A stretch of 53,707 bases of DNA from Actinacidiphila acidipaludis (lineage in GTDB: Bacteria; Actinomycetota; Actinomycetes; Streptomycetales; Streptomycetaceae), in assembly GCF_019890725.1 (NCBI RefSeq), contig NZ_JAINZZ010000054.1, positions 1 through 53,707 on the forward strand, in the 5' to 3' direction. The notes below the pieces were generated by a model, which made no database searches, was not told where the DNA came from, and saw nothing but the letters and a program-made list of their open reading frames with translations. Made by a program: the position numbers and the translations under genes. Below, one piece after another: positions 47,846 to 53,707 of the stretch; position 1 is the stretch's first letter, and each line of letters begins with the position of its first letter.

Positions 47846-48910
47846 CTACCGCGGTCCGTCGGGCCGCTTGCCGCCGTGCAGGGCCGCCGTGATGTGCGCG
47901 GCGGCCGTCGACAGGTGGCGGCGCACCTCGCGCAGCTGGCCGTCGTCGACGCCGCGGTCCCGGGCGGTGTCGCGGACGTCGTCGCGGAAGCGGTCCAGCA
48001 GGCGTTCCAGGTCCCGCAGCGGGTTCTCCGAGACGGGGCTGACATCGGCGTCGTCGTCGGCGGCGTCGGCGGTGTCCCGGGCTGCGGTGTCCCCGGCTGC
48101 GGTGCCCTCGGCCGCGGTGTGCCCGGCCGGGTCCTCGCCGGCCGCCCCGCCGGAGGCGTCCCGCCCCGGGTGGACGGTGGCCGTGGCCTCGCCCCAGGCC
48201 GTGGTCGGCACGTCCGTGCCGTTGGTCCTGCCGGACTCGGGACCCGTGCCGAACCGGCCGAGTTCGCGGGTCAGTTCGGCCAGGCCCTCGCGCAGTCCGG
48301 TCTGCCAGTCCCCGGCCCGGGTGTGCGACTGGACCTGCTCCTGCACCTGGCGGGCGATCCGCTGGACCTCGTCGCGGGCGCTGTCCATCGCGTCCCGGGC
48401 GGCCTTCGCCTGACGGCGGGCGTCGCGGGCCTCCTCCTTGGCGCGGCGGCTCTCCTCCTTCGCCCTGTGGGCCTGCTCCTTCCACGCCTGCCGTGCGGTG
48501 CGCTCGGCGTCGGGGTGCGGGCTGCGGGCCTGCTGGGCGGCCGCGCGGACCTCGCGGCGCAGGTCGCCCGCGGCGCCCCGGACGTCCTCGCGGATCTCGG
48601 CGGCCAGCGCGGAGACCGACTCGCGGATCTCCGCCTCCAGCCCGGCGATGTCGTCGGCCCGCTCGGCGAGTTCGGCGCGTCCGGCCTCGGTGAGGGAGTA
48701 GACCTTGCGGCCGCCCTCGGTGGAGTGGGTGACCAGGCCCTCCTTCTCCAGCTTGGCCAGCCGCGGGTACACGGTGCCGGCCGAGGGCGCGTACAGGCCC
48801 TGGAAGCGCTCTTCCAGCAGCCGGATCACCTCGTAGCCGTGGCGGGGCGACTCGTCCAGCAGCTTCAGCAGGTACAGGCGCAGGCGGCCGTGGGCGAAGA
48901 CGGGGGCCAT
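47846..48910 (-). CDS. PadR-family regulator with long coiled-coil tail
   Basis: 354 residues from ATG 48910, with the upstream stop one nucleotide away. The N-terminal PadR winged helix (about 1-90) shows LRLYLLKLLDESPRHGYEVI, GTVYPRLAKLEKEGLVTH and GRKVYSLTEAGRAELAERAD. Residues ~95-215 are a long charged Ala/Arg/Glu helical region likely to form a coiled coil (RRAKEEARDARRQAKAARDA). The C-terminus is Gly/Asp/Thr-rich. PadR proteins repress until a phenolic or envelope-linked signal is present. It is in an operon with DUF4097. The size is about twice that of ordinary PadR. Confidence 0.88.
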   Translation of the reverse strand: MAPVFAHGRLRLYLLKLLDESPRHGYEVIRLLEERFQGLYAPSAGTVYPRLAKLEKEGLVTHSTEGGRKVYSLTEAGRAELAERADDIAGLEAEIRESVSALAAEIREDVRGAAGDLRREVRAAAQQARSPHPDAERTARQAWKEQAHRAKEESRRAKEEARDARRQAKAARDAMDSARDEVQRIARQVQEQVQSHTRAGDWQTGLREGLAELTRELGRFGTGPESGRTNGTDVPTTAWGEATATVHPGRDASGGAAGEDPAGHTAAEGTAAGDTAARDTADAADDDADVSPVSENPLRDLERLLDRFRDDVRDTARDRGVDDGQLREVRRHLSTAAAHITAALHGGKRPDGPR

Positions 48911-48911
48911 G

Positions 48912-49766
48912 TCAGGCGTCCTTCCGCAGCGAGGGGCCGTCGGCGGCCGCATCCTCCAGGGGCGGCCGGCGCAACAGGGCCAGGGCGCCGGAGACCGTGG
49001 TGGCCCGCAGCCGGGCGCTGCCCCGGCCGAGCCGCCCGCTGATCTTCTTGGGACCCCAGCCGGAGACCTGCAGCTCGTCGAAGGCGCAGGAGACGTGGCC
49101 GCTGGTGGTGCCCGCCTCGACGTCCGCGTCACCCGGCTCGGGGATGCGGATGGCGAGGTCGCCGGAGACCGTGCTCAGCCGGACGTCCGCGCCGGCCGAC
49201 GGGTCCAGGTCGAGGACCATGTTGCCGTTGACCGAGTCCGCGGTGACCGTGGAGCCGCTGCCCTCGACCACGGTGAGGTCGCCGGAGACGGTGCCGAAGG
49301 CCAGCTCACCGGAGAGGGACTGGGCCTCGACGCTGCCGGAGACCGTGGTGGCGCGCACCGGGCCGGTCAGCCCGACCAGCGTGCAGTCGCCGTTGACGCT
49401 CTGCACGGTGGTGGACCCGGACACCCCGGAGACCACCGCGCCGGCGCCGACCACGCCGACCTGCACCCGCGTGCGCTCGGGGACGGCCAGCGAGATCACC
49501 GCGTGCCGCTTCCAGCCCTTGCGGTCGAGCCACTTGAGCAGCCCCTTCCAGGGCAGGTCCTCATAGGCGACGGTGAGTTCCGAGCCCGAGAGCCGGATCG
49601 TCAGGGGCGGGCCGTCGATCTCGGTGACCTCCACCCGGGCCGGGCCGACGTCGGTTCCGACCACGTTGACGGTGCCGTTGACGATCCTCACGCTGAGGGC
49701 GTCCACGGTCTCGTCGAACACGAAGGTCTCGGGACCGGTGACGGTGCGCTCCGCCGTGCCGCTCAT
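48912..49766 (-). CDS. DUF4097 beta-repeat protein
   Basis: 284 residues from ATG 49766, preceded by GGGAGGGG. The main part is a stack of short beta repeats with TVSGS, SVNGD, TVSGDLTV, SVNGN, STVSGDLAI and TTVSGALAL, the DUF4097 (adhesin-like) pattern of a beta-solenoid. There is no signal peptide or membrane segment, so it seems cytoplasmic. The gene is the first of an operon with PadR, and its product may sense envelope or serve as a PadR ligand partner. The function is not established. Confidence 0.85.
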   Translation of the reverse strand: MSGTAERTVTGPETFVFDETVDALSVRIVNGTVNVVGTDVGPARVEVTEIDGPPLTIRLSGSELTVAYEDLPWKGLLKWLDRKGWKRHAVISLAVPERTRVQVGVVGAGAVVSGVSGSTTVQSVNGDCTLVGLTGPVRATTVSGSVEAQSLSGELAFGTVSGDLTVVEGSGSTVTADSVNGNMVLDLDPSAGADVRLSTVSGDLAIRIPEPGDADVEAGTTSGHVSCAFDELQVSGWGPKKISGRLGRGSARLRATTVSGALALLRRPPLEDAAADGPSLRKDA

Positions 49767-49790
49767 ACTGCCCCTCCCGGGTGCTCGCGA

Positions 49791-49832
49791 ACGCAACATA
49801 TCGCGTCCTCCGGGAGACACGATATATCGCGT
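49791..49832. promoter_or_regulatory. Two PadR-type operators with CGATATATCG core
   Basis: ACACGATATATCGCGT (49817-49832) is a near-perfect palindrome around GATATATC. ACGCAACATATCGCGT (49791-49806) shares its right half, TATCGCGT. The centres are 26 bp apart. Both lie 25-66 bp upstream of the DUF4097 start in an otherwise GC-rich stretch. Self-repression by the operon PadR protein is likely. Confidence 0.65.
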
Positions 49833-49853
49833 GACGCGTAAGTCAAGCGGTGC

Positions 49854-50048
49854 TCACTCGTCGTCCCCGTCACCGTCCTCGTCGTCGTCCAGCCGGGCCA
49901 GCCAGGTGGCCAGCCGCTCCACCGGGATCTCGAACTCGGGGTTGAGGTCGACGAACTCACGCAGCCGGTCGGCGAGCCAGTCGAAACTGACCTCCTCCTC
50001 GCCGCGCCGGTCGGCCAGCTCCTCGATGCCGCGGTCGGTGAAGTACAC
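49854..50048 (-). CDS. Small acidic protein, DUF6104-like
   Basis: 64 residues from GTG 50048 (VYFTDRGIEELADRRGEEEV), with GGAG 7 nt upstream. Ends with an acidic tail (LDDDEDGDGDDE). The SFDWLADRLREFVDLNP block and PVERLATWLARL are features of the DUF6104 family of small actinobacterial proteins. It follows kgd on the same strand at 141 bp, beyond a terminator. Function unknown. A long frame to 50966 that contains it is a shadow of kgd. Confidence 0.8.
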   Translation of the reverse strand: MYFTDRGIEELADRRGEEEVSFDWLADRLREFVDLNPEFEIPVERLATWLARLDDDEDGDGDDE

Positions 50049-50117
50049 GGTGTGCTCCGGTAAGTAGTCGCATCGGATGGTCGGGACGGATGGCCGGGAC
50101 AGCCGGCCCGGGACGGG

Positions 50118-50152
50118 CCGGGGCCCCGTACCGCGACGGTACGGGGCCCCGG
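50118..50152 (-). terminator. Terminator of kgd
   Basis: Perfect 15-bp stem (50118-50132 with 50138-50152) with a GCGAC loop, 37 bp past the kgd stop. It separates kgd from the DUF6104-like gene. Confidence 0.9.
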
Positions 50153-50188
50153 ACGGTGGTGCTGAGCGGGTGGTGCCGGAGAGACCGG

Positions 50189-53100
50189 TCAGATCTCGAA
50201 GACTTCCCTGACCAGCTCCTCCTGCTGCGCCTGGTGCCGCTTCGCGGAACCCACGGCGGGGGAGGACGACGCCGGACGCGACACCCGGCGCAGCCGGTCC
50301 GCGTTGTCCGGAGCCGCGCCCAGCAGCAGGTCCAGGTGGTCGATCAGGTTGAGCGCGATGAACGGCCAGGCACCCTGGTTCGCCGGCTCCTCCTGGGCCC
50401 ACACGAACTTCTGCGCCTTGACGTACGGCGCCACCGCGGCCTGGATCTCCAGCGCCGGCAGCGGGTACAGCCGCTCGATGCGGATGAACGCCACGTCGTT
50501 CGCGCCGCGGCGCTCCCGCTCGGCGATCAGGTCGTAGTAGACCTTGCCGGTGCAGAAGACGACCTTGCGCACCGCGTCCGGGTCCACCGTGGTGTCGTTG
50601 ATCACCGGCTGGAACTGCCCGGTCGTGAAGTCCTCGGCCTTCGACGCCGCGGCCTTGAGCCGGAGCATCGACTTCGGGGTGAAGACGATCAGCGGCTTGT
50701 GGTGCGGGTTGTGCACCTGCCAGCGCAGCAGGTGGAAGTAGTTCGCCGGGGTGGTCGGGAAGGCCACCGTCATGTTGTTCTGCGCGCACAGCTGCAGGAA
50801 CCGCTCGATGCGGGCCGAGGAGTGGTCCGGGCCCTGGCCCTCGTAGCCGTGCGGCAGCAGCAGCGTGACGCCGGAGGTCTGGCCCCACTTCTGCTCGGCC
50901 GCCGAGATGTACTCGTCGACGATGGTCGAGGCGCCGTTGACGAAGTCGCCGAACTGGGCCTCCCACATCACCAGCGCGTCCGGGCGGGCCAGCGAGTAGC
51001 CGTACTCGAAGCCCATGGCCGCGTACTCGCTGAGCAGCGAGTCGTACACGTTGTAGCGCGCCTGGCCCTCGGACAGGTACAGCAGCGGGGTGTACTCCTC
51101 GCCGGTGTTCTGGTCCACCAGCACCGCGTGCCGCTGGCCGAAGGTGCCGCGGCGGGAGTCCTGGCCGGCCAGCCGGACGGTGGTGCCCTCCATCAGCAGC
51201 GAGCCGATGGCGAGCGTCTCGCCCATGCCCCAGTCGATCGTGCCGTCGCTCACCGACGCCGCGCGGCGCTGCAGCTGCGGGAGCAGCCGCGGGTGGACGG
51301 TGATGTTGTCCGGGATGTTCACCTGCGACTCGGCGATCCGCTTGACCACCTCGGCGCTCACCGCGGTCGGCACCGCCACCGGGAACTGCGACTGGTCCAG
51401 CTCCGGCACCGCCGGCGACGGCGCCGCGGAGGCCTCGCGGACCTCGGCGAACACCTTCTCCAGCTGGCCCTGGAAGTCCTGCAGCGCCTGCTCGGCCTCT
51501 TCCAGCGTGATGTCGCCCCGGCCGATCAGCGACTCGGTGTAGAGCTTGCGCACCGAGCGCTTCTTGTCGATCAGGTTGTACATCAGCGGGTTGGTGAACT
51601 GCGGGTTGTCGCCCTCGTTGTGGCCGCGGCGGCGGTAGCAGATCACGTCGATGACGACGTCCTTGTTGAACGCCTGGCGGAACTCGAAGGCGAGCCGGCC
51701 CACGCGGACCACGGCCTCCGGGTCGTCGCCGTTGACGTGGATGATCGGCGCCTCGATCATGCGGGCCACGTCGGTGGCGTACATCGAGGAGCGGGACGCC
51801 TCCGGGGCGGCGGTGTAGCCGACCTGGTTGTTGATCACCACGTGCACGGTGCCGCCGGTGCGGTAGCCGCGCAGCTGGGACATGTTGAGCGTCTCGGCCA
51901 CCACGCCCTGGCCGGCGAAGGCCGCGTCGCCGTGCAGCGCCACCGGCAGCACCGTGAAGTCGGTGCCGGCCTTGTTGATGACGTCCTGCCGGGCGCGGGC
52001 GATGCCCTCGATGACCGGGTCGACGGTCTCCAGGTGCGAGGGGTTGGCGGCCAGCGAGACCTTGACCTGCTCGCCGTCGAGCCCGGTGAAGGTGCCCTCG
52101 GCGCCCAGGTGGTACTTCACGTCGCCGGAGCCGTGCATCGACTTCGGGTCGAGGTTGCCCTCGAACTCACGGAAGATCTGCGCGTACGACTTGCCGACGA
52201 TGTTGGCCAGCACGTTCAGCCGGCCGCGGTGCGCCATGCCGATGACGACCTCGTCCAGGCGGGACTCGGCGGCCGCGTCCAGGACCGCGTCCAGCAGCGG
52301 GATGACGGACTCGCCGCCCTCCAGCGAGAAGCGCTTCTGGCCGACGTACTTGGTCTGCAGGAACGTCTCGAACGCCTCGGCCGCGTTCAGCCGGCGCAGG
52401 ATGCGCAGCTGCTCCTCGCGCTCGGGCTTGGCGTGCGGGCGCTCGATGCGGTCCTGGATCCACTTGCGCTGCTTGGGGTCCTGGATGTGCATGTACTCGA
52501 CGCCGACGGTCCGGCAGTACGAGTCGCGCAGCACGCCGAGGATGTCGCGCAGCTTCATCAGGGTCTTGCCCGCGAAACCGCCGACCGCGAACTCGCGCTC
52601 CAGGTCCCACAGGGTCAGGCCGTGCTCCAGCACGTCCAGGTCCGGGTGCTTGCGCTGGCGGTACTCCAGCGGGTCGGTGTCGGCCATCAGGTGGCCGCGG
52701 ACCCGGTAGGAGTGGATCAGCTCGAAGACCCGCGCGGCCTTGGTGACGTCGTCCTCGTGCGCGGTGTCGATGTCGGTGCGCCAGCGGACCGGCTCGTACG
52801 GGATGCGCAGCGCGGCGAAGATGTCGTCGAAGAAGTCGTTCTCGCCGAGCAGCAGCTGGTTCATGATCCGCAGGAACTCGCCGGAGGCGGCGCCCTGGAT
52901 CACGCGGTGGTCGTAGGTGCTGGTCAGCGTCATGACCTTGGAGATGCCCAGGCGGTTCAGGGTGTCCTGCGAGGTGCCCTGGAACTCGGCCGGGTAGTCC
53001 ATCGAGCCGACGCCGAGGATCATCGACTGGCCGGGCATCAGCCGCGGCACCGAGTGCACGGTGCCCAGGCCGCCGGGGTTGGTCAGCGACGCGGTGACGC

Positions 53101-53707
53101 CGGTGAAGTCGTCCATCGTCAGCTTGCCGGTGCGGGCCCGGCGGACGATGTCCTCGTAGGCCTGCCAGAACTCGAAGAAGTTCAGCGTCTCGGCCTGCTT
53201 GATCGCCGCGACGACGAGCTGCCGGTCGCCGTTGGGCTTCACCAGGTCGATGGCCAGGCCCAGGTTGACGTGGTCGGGCTTGACCAGGGTCGGCTTGCCG
53301 TCCTTCTCCGCGTACGACCAGTTCATCGACGGCATGGCCTTGAGGGCCTGCACCATCGCGTAGCCGATCAGGTGGGTGAAGGAGATCTTCCCGCCGCGGG
53401 CCCGCTTGAGGTGGTTGTTGATGACGATGCGGTTGTCGAACAGCAGCTTCACCGGGATGGCGCGCACCGACGTGGCGGTGGGCAGCTCCAGGGAGGCGCT
53501 CATGTTCTTGGCGACCGCGGCGGCCGGGCCGCGCAGTGTCACGAACTCGGGCCCGGCGCCGGCGGGCGCCTCGGGGGCCTTGGCCGCCGGCTTCGCGGCG
53601 GGCTGGGCGGCCGGCTTGGCGGCGCCGTTCACGGGGGCCGGGGCGGCCGGAGCCGGAGCCGGAGCGGGGGCCGCGGGCGCCGCCGGAGCGGGCGCGGCGG
53701 CGGCCGG
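50189..53707 (-). CDS. kgd: Multifunctional 2-oxoglutarate decarboxylase/dehydrogenase Kgd (SucA), N-terminus missing
   Basis: 1172 codons are seen; the frame is open at the right edge, so the N-terminal E1-type segment is cut off. The visible order is a Pro/Ala linker, an E2-like acyltransferase domain (LEL.. to TYDHRVIQGAASGEFLR, with H of the HxxxD-type motif and Q in place of D), then the E1o thiamine-dependent part: GMAHRGRLNVLANIVGKSYA, GDAAFAGQGVVAETLNMSQL, YRRRGHNEGDNPQFTNP and, near the C-terminus, LLPHGYEGQGPDHSSARIER and WAQEEPANQGAW. It ends EELVREVFEI. The enzyme fuses E1 and E2 activities and runs the 2-oxoglutarate step of the TCA cycle with a separate E3. It is controlled by OdhI/GarA-type FHA proteins in related bacteria. 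Confidence 0.95.
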   Translation of the reverse strand, partial: PAAAAPAPAAPAAPAPAPAPAAPAPVNGAAKPAAQPAAKPAAKAPEAPAGAGPEFVTLRGPAAAVAKNMSASLELPTATSVRAIPVKLLFDNRIVINNHLKRARGGKISFTHLIGYAMVQALKAMPSMNWSYAEKDGKPTLVKPDHVNLGLAIDLVKPNGDRQLVVAAIKQAETLNFFEFWQAYEDIVRRARTGKLTMDDFTGVTASLTNPGGLGTVHSVPRLMPGQSMILGVGSMDYPAEFQGTSQDTLNRLGISKVMTLTSTYDHRVIQGAASGEFLRIMNQLLLGENDFFDDIFAALRIPYEPVRWRTDIDTAHEDDVTKAARVFELIHSYRVRGHLMADTDPLEYRQRKHPDLDVLEHGLTLWDLEREFAVGGFAGKTLMKLRDILGVLRDSYCRTVGVEYMHIQDPKQRKWIQDRIERPHAKPEREEQLRILRRLNAAEAFETFLQTKYVGQKRFSLEGGESVIPLLDAVLDAAAESRLDEVVIGMAHRGRLNVLANIVGKSYAQIFREFEGNLDPKSMHGSGDVKYHLGAEGTFTGLDGEQVKVSLAANPSHLETVDPVIEGIARARQDVINKAGTDFTVLPVALHGDAAFAGQGVVAETLNMSQLRGYRTGGTVHVVINNQVGYTAAPEASRSSMYATDVARMIEAPIIHVNGDDPEAVVRVGRLAFEFRQAFNKDVVIDVICYRRRGHNEGDNPQFTNPLMYNLIDKKRSVRKLYTESLIGRGDITLEEAEQALQDFQGQLEKVFAEVREASAAPSPAVPELDQSQFPVAVPTAVSAEVVKRIAESQVNIPDNITVHPRLLPQLQRRAASVSDGTIDWGMGETLAIGSLLMEGTTVRLAGQDSRRGTFGQRHAVLVDQNTGEEYTPLLYLSEGQARYNVYDSLLSEYAAMGFEYGYSLARPDALVMWEAQFGDFVNGASTIVDEYISAAEQKWGQTSGVTLLLPHGYEGQGPDHSSARIERFLQLCAQNNMTVAFPTTPANYFHLLRWQVHNPHHKPLIVFTPKSMLRLKAAASKAEDFTTGQFQPVINDTTVDPDAVRKVVFCTGKVYYDLIAERERRGANDVAFIRIERLYPLPALEIQAAVAPYVKAQKFVWAQEEPANQGAWPFIALNLIDHLDLLLGAAPDNADRLRRVSRPASSSPAVGSAKRHQAQQEELVREVFEI

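Noticed and set aside
49854..50966. A 370-codon frame fused to the small acidic protein
   Set aside because: The upstream portion is antisense-frame shadow of kgd. GTG 50048 with a Shine-Dalgarno is the proper start.
1..53707. Prophage, insertion sequence or integrated element
   Set aside because: No integrase, transposase, phage gene, tRNA attachment site or shift of base composition is visible.

Overview
The window is very GC-rich DNA with codon use and gene families typical of a streptomycete (Streptomyces or a close relative such as Kitasatospora or Streptacidiphilus). The evidence is the presence of SigR/RsrA, the DasR/DasABC chitobiose system, WblE, a UshX/SigH-type stress sigma pair, the nickel superoxide dismutase SodN with its protease SodX, leaderless mRNAs with TANNNT -10 boxes, and a multifunctional 2-oxoglutarate decarboxylase (Kgd). 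The gene order resembles, from memory, the chromosomal core of Streptomyces coelicolor from hisN/sigR through nrdAB, das, wblE, sigH and sodN to kgd. This looks like conserved core chromosome. I see no prophage, insertion sequence, CRISPR array, rRNA or tRNA.

Layout. 1-7.5 kb: a truncated CBS-domain gene under a Rex-like operator, hisN, a TetR regulator, a Gdx-like SMR exporter, the rsgA-aroA pair, an M50 membrane protease, and an SRAP (HMCES/YedK) gene translationally coupled to an alpha/beta hydrolase. 7.5-13.7 kb: the thiol-stress sigma factor operon sigR-rsrA with a perfect SigR-type promoter, two tandem membrane HD-GYP proteins (the second degenerate), a TPR protein and peptide deformylase. 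13.7-18.7 kb: class Ia ribonucleotide reductase nrdA-nrdB, preceded by a cobalamin riboswitch and two NrdR boxes, then a 45-residue small membrane ORF and a divergent DJ-1/AraC regulator. 19-21 kb: a sodium:solute symporter with its DUF3311 partner.

21-29 kb: an aminosugar block. The GntR regulator DasR is divergent from dasA-dasB-dasC and a GH3 N-acetylglucosaminidase. NagB and a GlmS-like SIS protein diverge from a shared promoter region. DasR sites (dre) lie upstream of dasA, between nagB and the SIS gene, and unexpectedly upstream of the next gene, a PdtaS-like sensor kinase. Together these genes would import chitobiose, cleave it and deaminate GlcN-6-P. 29.5-37.5 kb: signalling genes, namely the sensor kinase, WblE under a second Rex-like operator, a diacylglycerol kinase, a small membrane protein, the UshX/SigH pair, a GNAT, a PLP enzyme and an RpiR/SIS regulator.

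37.5-53.7 kb: a secreted two-domain cell-wall hydrolase, malic enzyme, a polar amino-acid ABC importer, a methyltransferase, a CGNR zinc-finger protein, sodX/sodN, an MDR oxidoreductase followed by seven perfect 8-bp repeats, a PadR/DUF4097 operon with AT-rich palindromic operators, a small acidic DUF6104-like protein, and kgd running off the right edge. Recurring regulatory themes are redox (two Rex sites, SigR/RsrA, NrdR, Fe-S WblE) and aminosugar sensing (DasR).
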